From positions 1 through 17,685 of the forward strand of contig JAHRWC010000265.1 in the NCBI GenBank assembly GCA_019090365.1: a stretch of DNA of 17,685 bases, read 5' to 3'. Made by a program: the position numbers and the translations under genes. The notes below the pieces were generated by a model. It was not told the origin of the DNA and did no database searches. It saw nothing but the letters and a program-made list of their open reading frames with translations. The stretch is from Flavobacteriaceae bacterium. Its GTDB lineage: Bacteria; Bacteroidota; Bacteroidia; Flavobacteriales; Flavobacteriaceae. Each line of letters begins with the position of its first letter. The first letter of the stretch is position 1. Below are positions 6,373 to 15,656 of the stretch, one piece after another.

Positions 6373-9066
6373 TTATAGTGATCCTAAATTTGTTTTTCCA
6401 AGAATAACTTTTCCGCTAAGTTCTTCTACTTCATCTTCACAATCGAATAATCTTCCCGTAGGGTAAACATTGCTCACCGAAGAGATGCTTTCAATTATGT
6501 TTTGTAACTCAGGTTCTGGTTGTTCTTGCTCTAAATGTGTTTTCTTTAAAAGGTATTTTTTATATGCTTTTTCGAATTTCAATAAGTCATTTTCAGCATT
6601 ATTAACTTCTCCTTTTCGATATCCTACCCAACATATTTTTGCCAAAATATGAGCAGGAATTTCTTGACGAATTATTTTTTCCATATAATTTCTGAAGTCA
6701 GTATTATAAAATCTAAAAGTATATCCTGGAATAATGATACTCACTCGATATGAGTAAGGATCTAAGGGTTCGCAACTTGTACATTCGTCTGTACAAATTG
6801 GCATGAAATGATTTTGATTGACATCCGATTGAGTTACATCCGGTCTAAGAAGCATGTGTTCTACAAGAAAAATTCCTTCTTCAGTAAAATCGTATTTCAT
6901 AAAATCAATGATGCTTAAAATTGCTTCTTTTATTTCTTCCTGTGTGTTGAAATAAGTAAATCGTTTGGCAATGATATAATCTGAATCATTGATGTCTTCA
7001 ATTTCTGGATTGATGATATCGAATGAATATTTGCCTGAAGGGCTTTGATGAATTCTAAAATTATCAATAATCGTATCACTTCCAATACCTTCCTCAAATG
7101 CTTTTTCAACCTTATAACTGCTTGTTTGAATAATTTGAAGTACAGCAAAGTAAAGTTCACGTGTTGCTAAATAATTGTCATGATATTCTTCTGTAGCTGA
7201 AAGCACAATTCTGTTTTCAAGATTTCGAATTCTCCATCTATACACTTCGCATCCATCAGAATTTATAAGTGTATAAATTTCAACAAAAGAACTAGTTAAA
7301 TTTCTTCTTGTATAATCTGAAACACCTAGTAATCGTGCAATACGTTTTTGTACTCCTGAAACATTATCAGTATCCCATAAATTACTTGGAGACTGTTTGT
7401 AATAATTAAAGGCATTCCCGCGAGCGCTACTTATTTCTTTATAATCTTTTAAGAAGTTTTCTTTGTTTCTTAGTACAATTTCGTCAGCACTGGTGCCGTA
7501 CAAAGATTTCATAACAAAAGTATATTCTGTAAAACGTTCAGCAAATCGTGCGATTAAATGATCTAGAACTTCGTTTCTGCGTTCAATATTATTGTCTAAC
7601 TTTTCAAAAAGTTCTTCAGCTAATGCATCATTATTTGATTCGTCATAATTATTAACTAATTCAGAAAAACCCTTAATATCTTGTACACTTTGAGTGAAAA
7701 AAGTTTTAGTTAACTCTCCATTCACCGCTAAAATTTCATTCATTTTCTCTAAATGTTTGAAATAACTGGCAAGCATTTGATCAAAGAATAATAAAAACCC
7801 TTTGAGTTGTTTGGCTTGCGATTTTCTTTGGATTGTTGGATTGCCTGAAAGTCCAGAACTACTTATTCCATACGTATCTGGAAAATCATTTTGCATCGTT
7901 GTGTAAGCTCCAGGTTCAGAGAAAATTCCTTGTGGAATATCGAGTTCCTTATTTTTACTCGCATTGTCTTTTGCAACTTCTTCAAGCGCTTCAAATTGAG
8001 CTAAGTATTCATCAACCTTATCCTTATTTAAAGACAACGGAAGTACATCTTTGTTGTAATTAATTACACTTTTCTTGCATAATAAAGGCTTAGTATCATC
8101 ATCTATACATATGATTGACTGTGATATATTTTCATCATCACAATTTCCCATACTAATATCTTTTATCACCTTAACACCTGGAATATCCATGATGATATTG
8201 ATAATGTCAGATAATCGAACCTGATCTTTTAATTCGGAGTTTTTAAGTTCTTCAATATCTATAAATCCATTTTCTAATATTGGGCCGTCAAATATTTCTG
8301 TAGAAACAAACCCTTTATCAAGCATCTGTTTTATAGAATAAAAATGAACATTATTTACAAAGTAATTATTGATTTCATATACTATTTGAGCATGAATATA
8401 TTCTTCGTCAGCTGTAGTTTCAACTTCAATATCAGCACAAATAGAAATAGGTTGAGTTTTAACTTTCTCAATAGTTATTAAGTCTTCACAAATATTTCTG
8501 TTTGCATGGTAGCGTTTTTTAATTTCTTTACTTACAGTTTCGATTTCGTTTAAATCATCAGATTCAAAATCAACAACCAAATGATACAGTCCTTTAAGGT
8601 TAAATTTTTTCTTTTTGCTTTCAGGAATTGAATTGAAATCATTTTTATTATAGGAAAGTAAATTGTTCTTACAATCTACATGAACTTCTTTTTTATATTT
8701 TCTTGGCCAACAATTTTTAACACCATCAATATCAATAAGCAGTTTACGATAATCCAATGCAGTTACAGATTTTGTAGGTAGTATTTCTGAAGCCTTGTAA
8801 AATTGTTGATTGATGTTTTTTAGAGGGTCTTGACTACTTAACAGGTTTTCAATCGGTAAATTAATACGCATACCAAGGTCAGTAATAGCATAGCATAGCA
8901 TTTCCAGAATGGTAATTCCTGGATCGTGCGAGTTATAATCTGTCCAAATTGAACCCCCTAATTCTTCGATGTGTTCTAGCCCTTTTTTCTTTAAAAAGTT
9001 AAAGTCCAGATCATCCAAAGTAGTGACCTCTTTTGTGATACTTATATGTTTATTTAGTACTGACAT
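6373..9066 (-). CDS. Afp12-like large baseplate wedge protein
   Basis: This encodes 897 residues. The N-terminal block has SIWTDYNSHDPGITILEMLC (39-58), a signature of the large CIS baseplate proteins. A central helical part carries FLLFFDQMLASYFKHLEKMN. The C-terminal block holds IPGYTFRFYN and EIPAHILAKICW, also typical of this class. In Afp/PVC-type particles this protein pairs with the Afp11-like partner to form the wedge ring that ties the spike hub to the sheath and switches on firing. A cysteine cluster, CTDECTSC (758-765, bases 6772-6795), stands just before the C-terminal block and could bind a metal or form disulfides. The ATG at 9066 overlaps the end of the Afp11-like gene by 13 bp, which suggests translational coupling. 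The gene ends 11 nt before the next. The family is recognised by motif and position. Confidence 0.9.
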   Translation of the reverse strand: MSVLNKHISITKEVTTLDDLDFNFLKKKGLEHIEELGGSIWTDYNSHDPGITILEMLCYAITDLGMRINLPIENLLSSQDPLKNINQQFYKASEILPTKSVTALDYRKLLIDIDGVKNCWPRKYKKEVHVDCKNNLLSYNKNDFNSIPESKKKKFNLKGLYHLVVDFESDDLNEIETVSKEIKKRYHANRNICEDLITIEKVKTQPISICADIEVETTADEEYIHAQIVYEINNYFVNNVHFYSIKQMLDKGFVSTEIFDGPILENGFIDIEELKNSELKDQVRLSDIINIIMDIPGVKVIKDISMGNCDDENISQSIICIDDDTKPLLCKKSVINYNKDVLPLSLNKDKVDEYLAQFEALEEVAKDNASKNKELDIPQGIFSEPGAYTTMQNDFPDTYGISSSGLSGNPTIQRKSQAKQLKGFLLFFDQMLASYFKHLEKMNEILAVNGELTKTFFTQSVQDIKGFSELVNNYDESNNDALAEELFEKLDNNIERRNEVLDHLIARFAERFTEYTFVMKSLYGTSADEIVLRNKENFLKDYKEISSARGNAFNYYKQSPSNLWDTDNVSGVQKRIARLLGVSDYTRRNLTSSFVEIYTLINSDGCEVYRWRIRNLENRIVLSATEEYHDNYLATRELYFAVLQIIQTSSYKVEKAFEEGIGSDTIIDNFRIHQSPSGKYSFDIINPEIEDINDSDYIIAKRFTYFNTQEEIKEAILSIIDFMKYDFTEEGIFLVEHMLLRPDVTQSDVNQNHFMPICTDECTSCEPLDPYSYRVSIIIPGYTFRFYNTDFRNYMEKIIRQEIPAHILAKICWVGYRKGEVNNAENDLLKFEKAYKKYLLKKTHLEQEQPEPELQNIIESISSVSNVYPTGRLFDCEDEVEELSGKVILGKTNLGSL

Positions 9067-12000
9067 ATTTCTTTTTCTTCGGTTGGGGTAGGTGAACAGC
9101 CATTTACTATTGGTAGTAAATCATGCTTCATAGCAGAAACTAAAATAGCTCCAGGCTTTGAAGGAGAAACAACCTTTAAAGGCTCATTACTTCCTTTTGT
9201 TAGTGTTACTTCTTCTAGATAATCTACGTATAGTAATTCTTCTATATAATCGATTAAAACACTTATATGAAGCTCAACACCAAATGCAATATTTTTTGTG
9301 GTATCATAAGCCCATGGCGATAAAAACTTAGAGATATCATCATTTAATTTTTTCTTATAAAAATTTTGATCATATCCTTTATGGAAGCTTACTCTTAAGC
9401 TAACTTTTACTTCTTCGTAAATTGGATTTATAACCTTAGCTTCTACATGTAGTGTATTCAATTTATTGATATAATCTTCAATTTTATTAAGCGTTGCTTT
9501 ACTCACTCTTGGCTGATTGATATCAAACACATTCTTGTTTATAATATCAGGGATCACTACAACGGTAACTTCACCTGGAGACATATAAGATGTGTCTTTG
9601 GTATGTTTTAAACAAAGTGCTTTAAATATTTCTGGGAATTCTTGCAGAATTAAATGCTCATAATCCCAAATAGTTATCGCTCTGTTTTTATGACGTAAGC
9701 GTTCACTTATTCTTCTATAATAATTTACATCTTCTTCAATAGGGCTTCCGCCAAAAGAATTAAATGGTTGTGAAAGAGTTTTTATTTGTGGTACTCTAGT
9801 AACTAATTTTGAAATTGTGTTAGCCGTTAAACCATTTTCTAAATGTGAAAGATCGTTTTCATTATCATTAAATTCAGCAACAACGGCTTGCGCCTGAATA
9901 TCAATTACTTTACAAACTGCATCAAATTGCTTATGTATTTTAGCTTTTATCCAAGTTAATCCATTAGTATGTCTTGTATTGTCTGTTGAAGCTTGTTTTG
10001 GAATAGAAAATGAAACAATACCAGATTGTAAAAAGTTATCTATTTGGTTTGTTAAAATTTCATCTTCTAAAATCTTCCAATGATTATTACAAAGAATACT
10101 CCATTCTACTTTTTGGTTGCCTTCAAATGAATCAGCTTCAGGATTTTCACTTCCCTCTAAAATTTGAAATAATATAGAAACGTTTTGTAAGTTTTCAATG
10201 CCTTCTAGTCCAATATATAATTCACCTCCATGACAATAGTCTGTAACTAACCATGAAGTTGTTACATCTGCACTTTCACTATCTAGAATTTTTTCTGAAA
10301 CACTTTTAGATTTTAAAAAACTATGTTCTTCATAAGTACCAAAAGAAGTATCATGAAATATTTTTATTCTGTTTTCATCATAATCTTCTTCAGTTAATAA
10401 AGTGAAATCTGTAAACTCTTGAGCTGTATAATTTAAAGAGATTGTTTCAGCAAAAGGAGTATATGGAGTATTTGGTATAATAGTATCTGGATCATCACTT
10501 GAAAGTGCTAATGCATATATCTTCGGAAACAAATCATGTAAAAATGATTGATTCAAGGAAAGCTTTATAGGTCCAGATTTATTGATGTCATACTCTTTAT
10601 TATCAATTTTTAAATTGGTTTCGTGTAAATTGTTGCTATTTGTATTAAAAAGTAGCACTTCAGAGTTTTGTGAATCCCATTCTTCTTTATGTAATACAAA
10701 TGAGTTTGCCTTAAAATGATCCTCACTTGGAACAATTAAATTATCTGGATTTTCTTCTACTGAAAATGTTTTTGCGGCAGTTATATTTTTTGTGTGATCT
10801 AATAAACCATCTAAGGGTTGGTTTTTGATTTTTGTTAGATTTTGATTTGAATCATCAGCAAATATTCCTTTATAATAATTTGTCTTACTATATCTAGAGT
10901 TTTCAACATCTCTATAAGCGAAATAGTGATTAACAAAGGAAGAAGGTGAATCTTTCCATAAAATATCTATGTCTATTTTATTCCAGTTTTTTTCAAATAC
11001 TTCAGAATAGTCTATATAAAAATTAGAACTATTTTTAGGTTGTGGAGTAAATGGAAAGAAAGGTTTATCTGGTTTTAATGAACCAGTGTCGTTTTCAATA
11101 GAAACATTTGATATACCTTTTACGGAAACATCAATTGTTATATTTTTTACAGCTTTATGGATTAAATTTCTAAAAATTGAATATCCTTTTTCATTACTTG
11201 TGTCAAACGATATTTTAACGATAGGAAGGTTCGTTGTGTAAGATCCTTCTAAGAGTTCTGCATTAAAACCAACTAAAGGCTTCATATCTTTTTCAAGTTG
11301 AAACACAAGTTTCAATGTTCTTCCAATTATACTTGTAGTATGTGTGATTTCATTTTCACCTTCTCCTAAGAAAATTAATGAGCTTTTCAAAGAAGTAGCA
11401 TCGATCCACTTTTTATCGCTACTATAAGCTAATTTGATATGTTGAATTAATTCATTTGAATTAAATACTTGTAATGATGCACTATCGTCAAATAGAATTG
11501 TGATTGCAACATTTCTTTCACCTTCTTGAAGTGATAACATAGGTGAAGCTATTGAAAATCCAACAGAAGCATCTGCTAAGGAAGAAGGATTTTCTTCCTG
11601 TTCAGAAGTATATCCAAAGGGATGCCAGAAAGCATTATCATCTGGGAATTCAGCTCCCAATCCATCATGTGAATTAGCTACCTGGGCTACTTTAATTTCG
11701 TTTAAATTAGTGTCATTATAAAGACTTTTTATACTTGCTACTTTTGTTTTATTAACGATAAGTTCGTTCAATGTTTGAAACACAAGATTGGTTCCATTTT
11801 CATCTTTGCCAGCATTTAATTGTGTTCCTTCTTTAATTTGATATTCATCTATTCTTTTTGCTAATTCAAAAATGATATGTGCTTTATCAGCTTTAGGAGC
11901 TAATTTTTCTATTTGTAACACTCTTTTATAATAGAAATCAAGATGCCTTTTGGTTAAGGCATTAAATCGTTCTTTTGAAAGCGTTAATAATTCTAGGAAA

Positions 12001-12347
12001 GCAATAAAAAGGGTTAGGTGAGGGGTTAAAGATTGTTTGTCTTTATACTCACTAATTATTTTTGAAATATCATCTGAAATCGTTTTATAATCTTGAGAAT
12101 CTCTAAACGGAATATCACCAGTTAGATTGAATAAATTAAACAAATCTTGCCAATCTCCAGATGGAGTTTGGTCATCATTTGTTTCAAAGAAATTAACATG
12201 TTTTGCAAAATTATATGCAAATAACACCCAATCCTCATTGCTAAAATCATGAAGTTCAATATTTTCAGGATTTAAAGCATCAAGAAAACGTTGGTATTGT
12301 GAAGTACCCTCACGTGTTAAAATAATATCTTTACAGTTTTCTGCCAT
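9054..12347 (-). CDS. Afp11-like baseplate protein (baseplate J/gp6-type)
   Basis: This encodes 1097 residues. The C-terminal third carries the baseplate-J-like core: SFGGSPIEEDVNYYRRISER (864-883), then LRHKNRAITIWDYEHLIL and FPEIFKALCLKH, followed by the PGEVTVVVIPDI strand and an IEDYINKLN helix. The N-terminal 180 residues are helical (LTPHLTLFIAFLELL; FNALTKRHLDFYYKRVLQ), a layout typical of this family. A long beta-rich middle part, about 200-830, looks like inserted domains. The protein forms the baseplate wedge together with the Afp12-like neighbour and contacts the gp25-like protein. The start ATG is 5 nt behind the gp25-like stop, and the gene end overlaps the Afp12-like start by 13 bp. 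At nearly 1100 residues it is large, as in other Bacteroidota CIS. No frameshift is seen. Confidence 0.92.
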   Translation of the reverse strand: MAENCKDIILTREGTSQYQRFLDALNPENIELHDFSNEDWVLFAYNFAKHVNFFETNDDQTPSGDWQDLFNLFNLTGDIPFRDSQDYKTISDDISKIISEYKDKQSLTPHLTLFIAFLELLTLSKERFNALTKRHLDFYYKRVLQIEKLAPKADKAHIIFELAKRIDEYQIKEGTQLNAGKDENGTNLVFQTLNELIVNKTKVASIKSLYNDTNLNEIKVAQVANSHDGLGAEFPDDNAFWHPFGYTSEQEENPSSLADASVGFSIASPMLSLQEGERNVAITILFDDSASLQVFNSNELIQHIKLAYSSDKKWIDATSLKSSLIFLGEGENEITHTTSIIGRTLKLVFQLEKDMKPLVGFNAELLEGSYTTNLPIVKISFDTSNEKGYSIFRNLIHKAVKNITIDVSVKGISNVSIENDTGSLKPDKPFFPFTPQPKNSSNFYIDYSEVFEKNWNKIDIDILWKDSPSSFVNHYFAYRDVENSRYSKTNYYKGIFADDSNQNLTKIKNQPLDGLLDHTKNITAAKTFSVEENPDNLIVPSEDHFKANSFVLHKEEWDSQNSEVLLFNTNSNNLHETNLKIDNKEYDINKSGPIKLSLNQSFLHDLFPKIYALALSSDDPDTIIPNTPYTPFAETISLNYTAQEFTDFTLLTEEDYDENRIKIFHDTSFGTYEEHSFLKSKSVSEKILDSESADVTTSWLVTDYCHGGELYIGLEGIENLQNVSILFQILEGSENPEADSFEGNQKVEWSILCNNHWKILEDEILTNQIDNFLQSGIVSFSIPKQASTDNTRHTNGLTWIKAKIHKQFDAVCKVIDIQAQAVVAEFNDNENDLSHLENGLTANTISKLVTRVPQIKTLSQPFNSFGGSPIEEDVNYYRRISERLRHKNRAITIWDYEHLILQEFPEIFKALCLKHTKDTSYMSPGEVTVVVIPDIINKNVFDINQPRVSKATLNKIEDYINKLNTLHVEAKVINPIYEEVKVSLRVSFHKGYDQNFYKKKLNDDISKFLSPWAYDTTKNIAFGVELHISVLIDYIEELLYVDYLEEVTLTKGSNEPLKVVSPSKPGAILVSAMKHDLLPIVNGCSPTPTEEKEICQY

Positions 12348-12352
12348 AGTGT

Positions 12353-12763
12353 TTAAATTTCACTTCCTTCTTCTTTATAAAAAGGATATACCATATTTCC
12401 TCTCGAATTGGTAATTCGAATCATATATTCAATTTTTACTAAAAGCTCACCACTTAACTCATTAGTAGTGTCAATATCAATGGACAATACATCAATTCTA
12501 GGTTCGTGATATAGAATTGCTGTTTTAATTAGGTCTTTTACATAGGTTTTAAGACTCAGGTCTAAGGGTTGAAACAAAAGTTCCTCTAGGTTACAGCCGT
12601 AATCAGGTACCATTATGCGTTCTCCTAATCGTGTAGATAAAAGAATCTCAATGCTCTTTTTTATATCTTCTTCACCAGTAGTAGTCATCACCATTTTGGC
12701 AGACTTATTAAATTCTGGAGGAAAACTCCATCCTTCTCCTAAAAATGATTTTTCTAAATTCAT
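12353..12763 (-). CDS. gp25-like baseplate protein (Afp9-like)
   Basis: This encodes 136 residues with the usual gp25/W family layout. It has an N-terminal FLGEGWSFPPEF segment (7-18), then EEDIKKSIEILLSTRLGERI (31-50), MVPDYGCNLEELLF, and the family mark EPRIDV in the helix after ILYHE. It ends with a strand pair (LLVKIEYMIRI). Phage T4 gp25 joins the baseplate wedge to the first sheath ring and starts sheath polymerisation; CIS relatives do the same and have no lysozyme activity despite the old family name. The gene begins 2 nt after the PAAR stop and ends 5 nt before the Afp11-like start. The length is normal for the family. Confidence 0.96.
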   Translation of the reverse strand: MNLEKSFLGEGWSFPPEFNKSAKMVMTTTGEEDIKKSIEILLSTRLGERIMVPDYGCNLEELLFQPLDLSLKTYVKDLIKTAILYHEPRIDVLSIDIDTTNELSGELLVKIEYMIRITNSRGNMVYPFYKEEGSEI

Positions 12764-12765
12764 AA

Positions 12766-13053
12766 TTATCCTATTAACACTGTTGGTTCACCTAATATGA
12801 TTGTTCCACCATGCGCTGTAGTATCTCCCATTCTAGCAGCTGGCATTCCGCCAATTAATACAGTCGTTGATCCCATAATAATTGAATCTGGTGGACCAAC
12901 ACAGGTAGCCATATCACCAACTCTAGCAGCGGGTAATCCCCCAATGAGAACAGTGGGTTCTCCAGCTGGAAGTATTGGACCTCCTACATGAGGAACAACA
13001 CCTGTCACTAAAGGACAAACATGCATATCTGTTATTCTGGCTGCTGCTGGCAT
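12766..13053 (-). CDS. PAAR-domain spike tip protein
   Basis: This encodes 95 residues made entirely of a PAAR domain: MPAAARITDMHVCP at the start, then two near-copies of the unit TVLIGG(L/M)PAAR(V/M)GD (34-47 and 64-77) and a final partial copy, EPTVLIG. PAAR proteins form a sharp cone on the end of the VgrG-like spike and hold a zinc ion near the tip. Likely ligands here are H11, H22, C51 and H81; this is inferred from their spacing. There is no extension that would make it an effector fusion, so it is a plain tip. It lies 4 nt after the spike gene and 2 nt before the gp25-like gene, consistent with eCIS order. Confidence 0.97.
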   Translation of the reverse strand: MPAAARITDMHVCPLVTGVVPHVGGPILPAGEPTVLIGGLPAARVGDMATCVGPPDSIIMGSTTVLIGGMPAARMGDTTAHGGTIILGEPTVLIG

Positions 13054-13057
13054 ATTT

Positions 13058-14803
13058 TTAATTTATTTGAACTAAAGACCCACTTAAAACTGCAATTCCA
13101 CTGGTCGAAACTTCCGCACCAGCACTACCTTCAGCTTTAAATTCGGCTTGAGCTGTAATGTTAACATTTGTTCCCTCAAGGTTTAAATCTCCAGAGGCTT
13201 TTATATTTATATCTCCTGCACTTTCAACAGTAATTCCATCACTGTCTAATGTGATAATATTTGAATGATCATCTTCAAGCGTAATTACATCAGCATCTTC
13301 ATCTACTGTAATTTTTTTGCCTGCAGGAGTTTCAAGTGTGTATGATATTTTATCATCATCGAAGATCATTTTTATCTCACTTCTAGTAACAAAACCTTTT
13401 TCATGATTATCATCACTGGCTGTTATTGGAGCTGGTTTAGCACTGCTATGTAGCATTCCTAAAACGATAGCATCATTGGGATCATCATTAATGAAACCAA
13501 CTATAACTTCGTCTTCAATTTCAGGTCTAAAAAATGAACCTCTATTTTCACCAGCATCTAAAGTGGCTAAACGTGCCCATACTCCTTGTTCTTCATTATT
13601 TATAATAGGAATTTGTACATGAATTTTATCTTCTCCATCTGGATCATCTTGCAATTGAGTTACGATACCAACATGTAATCCTTGAATGGATGGAATTAAT
13701 CCTGAAGCAGGTAATGAATCGATATCATAAGTTTCTGAAAACCATTTTGGATTTATACCAAACTCTGCATCAACCGTCCAGTTTCCATCACTAATTTGAT
13801 GTCTGATTGCTGAAACATATATAGAGCCATTAAATCGATCTCCAACACCTTCTAATTTCAAAATTGTTCCAGGTTTTACCGCTGGAATTCCTTGAAATTT
13901 CACGCGACCTCGGGTTTTTGAAAGTTGTTGAAAAAGCGCTTTTGCATTTGCCCATTCTTGTAATTCGGCATCGCTTACATTTCCGCCATGACGAAGTTGT
14001 AATGTTTCAATATCTAATACTGAAGCTAGATCTGAATTACTTATATTTCCGTTAAGAGAAACACCAGGATCTTCAGCATCGATTTCAATAATTTCTTGAT
14101 CTGCAGGGTTCCACCCAAATGCTTTAATTGAATTAAACTGATCTCTAGCATCGATTTCACCATCAAAACTTAACATAGATGCTCCAAAAGCAACGGTTTC
14201 GATTTCAGTTTGATCAATATTTGGTTTTGCAATAGTAACTTTCCCGTCATCTATGATGCAAACTTTTCCATTTGCTTGCGCTCTGGTCATCATGAAATCC
14301 CAATCTGACACATTGTATTGTATGATTTCAGCATGATTATTTTGAGTAGCTTCAATTTCTTTTTCAATTCCATGTTTATCTAGAAGTTCTTCGATAATAT
14401 CACTATCGGTGCTTTCATAGAAGTAATTACTATTCCTACCAACTGTTGTTTTTACTGCTTCATCTTTGCATTCAATCAATAAAACAGATGCACTTTCTCT
14501 AATCTTAATACTATGTTTGATGATGATTCCTTTAAAAATGGTTTCTTCATCATTATGGTATCCAGCTTTAATTTCAACTTTATTACCAGGTAACAATAAA
14601 TCTTCATTACTTAAAGGGAAATCTTGAGAGGAAGCTTCACCATCTATAAGAACAATTTGAGCAAAAGGAATACGATTGATTTCTTTTTCAACCGCAATAT
14701 TTTTCACCTGATACACAGAAGAAAGTTCTTCCCCATCAATTAAAACTTTATGCGTAATTAAATCCGCACTATTTGAAGTTTGTATGTTTCTGCTGTTGTT
14801 CAT
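13058..14803 (-). CDS. VgrG-like central spike protein (Afp8-like)
   Basis: This encodes 581 residues in the VgrG order. An N-terminal gp27-like hub part spans about 15-350 (LPGNKVEIKAGYHNDEETIF, 71-90). A gp5-type OB-fold follows at about 375-455, opening with GLHVGIVTQL and containing GSFFRPEIEDEVIVGFINDD (422-441) and AIVLGMLH. The C-terminal beta-helix needle is made of short repeated strands (ITLEDDHSNIITLDSDGI; GDINIKASGDLNLEGTNVN). The trimer forms the needle that caps the tube and carries the PAAR tip. No toxin domain follows the needle. The ATG directly abuts the stop of the LysM gene with no bases between, and the PAAR gene begins 4 nt after its stop. Confidence 0.96.
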   Translation of the reverse strand: MNNSRNIQTSNSADLITHKVLIDGEELSSVYQVKNIAVEKEINRIPFAQIVLIDGEASSQDFPLSNEDLLLPGNKVEIKAGYHNDEETIFKGIIIKHSIKIRESASVLLIECKDEAVKTTVGRNSNYFYESTDSDIIEELLDKHGIEKEIEATQNNHAEIIQYNVSDWDFMMTRAQANGKVCIIDDGKVTIAKPNIDQTEIETVAFGASMLSFDGEIDARDQFNSIKAFGWNPADQEIIEIDAEDPGVSLNGNISNSDLASVLDIETLQLRHGGNVSDAELQEWANAKALFQQLSKTRGRVKFQGIPAVKPGTILKLEGVGDRFNGSIYVSAIRHQISDGNWTVDAEFGINPKWFSETYDIDSLPASGLIPSIQGLHVGIVTQLQDDPDGEDKIHVQIPIINNEEQGVWARLATLDAGENRGSFFRPEIEDEVIVGFINDDPNDAIVLGMLHSSAKPAPITASDDNHEKGFVTRSEIKMIFDDDKISYTLETPAGKKITVDEDADVITLEDDHSNIITLDSDGITVESAGDINIKASGDLNLEGTNVNITAQAEFKAEGSAGAEVSTSGIAVLSGSLVQIN

Positions 14804-15493
14804 TTATGAAACTTTTTCAATAGGAGGGAACATAATTTTTTGTCCCACAGTTAATTTTCTAAAATTGCTAATGTTATTTGCTGATGCAACTTGTAAATAA
14901 TACTTTGAATCACCATAAATTTTATTGGTCATTAAAGGAAGTGTATCTCCTTCTTTTACAATTCTAACATGAGTTAAATCGGGTGAATTATTATTTTCTT
15001 TTGCTACACGTAAATCGTCTTCGACAGAGCCTTTAAATTTTGCTTTAGCAATGGCTCTTAAAGGAGTACCATCTGAACCAAATAGTTTAAACTCGATACT
15101 CATTTCAACTAAAGTTCCCTTAAATAATAGGGTGCCCCAACCGATTAGTAGATAATTTGGCTTGTGCTCATCTCCACTATAATCGAACACTATTTTTTTA
15201 AACTTTTCAAGATCTTCAATAATTCCGTCTCCAGAAGTATTGCTTTTACCTTTAATGATTCCGGTACGATCAAACAAAAAATCTAATTCAAGATCTTCAG
15301 GAGGAGTACGAACAAATTTTGGTTGTGTAGCACTAGTACCTTGACCTTGAGCCTCTGTATATTCAACCTTATAACTGAACGTATATTTTTCTGGGTTGAG
15401 CAGTGTGGAAAATTCTCCATCACCCACTTTATCAGAATAACGATCATCTTTATAAGCAGAAATCTTAAGTTTTTTTAATTCACCAGTACTCAT
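14804..15493 (-). CDS. LysM-domain baseplate hub protein (Afp7-like)
   Basis: This encodes 229 residues. The N-terminal part (about 5-150) is a beta-rich tail-hub domain with FSTLLNPEKYTFSYKVEY (28-45) and NYLLIGWGTLLFKGTLVEMS (113-132), like gp53/hub adaptors. The C-terminus carries one LysM domain (about 175-225: VRIVKEGDTLPLMTNKIYGD, then LTVGQKIMFPP). In phage and CIS baseplates this protein links the tube-initiating protein to the spike; the LysM unit here acts in assembly and need not bind cell wall. Its ATG overlaps the DUF5908 stop by one base (TAATG), and its own stop directly abuts the spike start, a sign of coupled translation. The length is typical for this protein. Confidence 0.94.
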   Translation of the reverse strand: MSTGELKKLKISAYKDDRYSDKVGDGEFSTLLNPEKYTFSYKVEYTEAQGQGTSATQPKFVRTPPEDLELDFLFDRTGIIKGKSNTSGDGIIEDLEKFKKIVFDYSGDEHKPNYLLIGWGTLLFKGTLVEMSIEFKLFGSDGTPLRAIAKAKFKGSVEDDLRVAKENNNSPDLTHVRIVKEGDTLPLMTNKIYGDSKYYLQVASANNISNFRKLTVGQKIMFPPIEKVS

Positions 15494-15654
15494 TAGCGCT
15501 CTAATTTTCTATTTTGAATAGTCATTATTTGTTCTATACATTCCTGAATTACATTGTCCTTTTTCTTCTCTGGCATTTCTGCAGCTGGAGAACTAGATTG
15601 ACCATCATCTTGCACATTAATTTTAATATGTAATTCTTTAATACTAATAGGCAT
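15493..15654 (-). CDS. DUF5908 family small protein (Afp6 position)
   Basis: This short gene encodes 53 residues, from an ATG at 15654 to a TAA at 15493-15495. It starts MPISIKELHIKINVQDDG (1-18), the mark of DUF5908 proteins found in Bacteroidota CIS clusters, then has a Ser/Pro/Ala and Lys-rich linker and a short helix (DNVIQECIEQIMTIQNRKLE). It lies 2 nt after the Afp5-like stop and overlaps the LysM gene start by one base (TAATG). It sits where afp6/pvc6 sits in Afp and PVC clusters, between the second tube protein and the LysM hub. The function is unknown; a small assembly factor or hub-tube adaptor is plausible. Confidence comes from the frame, the coupling and the recognisable N-terminus. 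Confidence 0.88.
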   Translation of the reverse strand: MPISIKELHIKINVQDDGQSSSPAAEMPEKKKDNVIQECIEQIMTIQNRKLER

Positions 15655-15656
15655 GA

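Noticed and set aside
12797..12991. Plus-strand open frame across the PAAR gene
   Set aside because: It is the mirror of the PAAR repeats on the other strand; it has no family resemblance and no separate context.
13058..14803. Type VI secretion VgrG effector
   Set aside because: No T6SS membrane-complex or TssB/TssC genes are present, the spike lacks a C-terminal effector domain, and its neighbours are eCIS genes.
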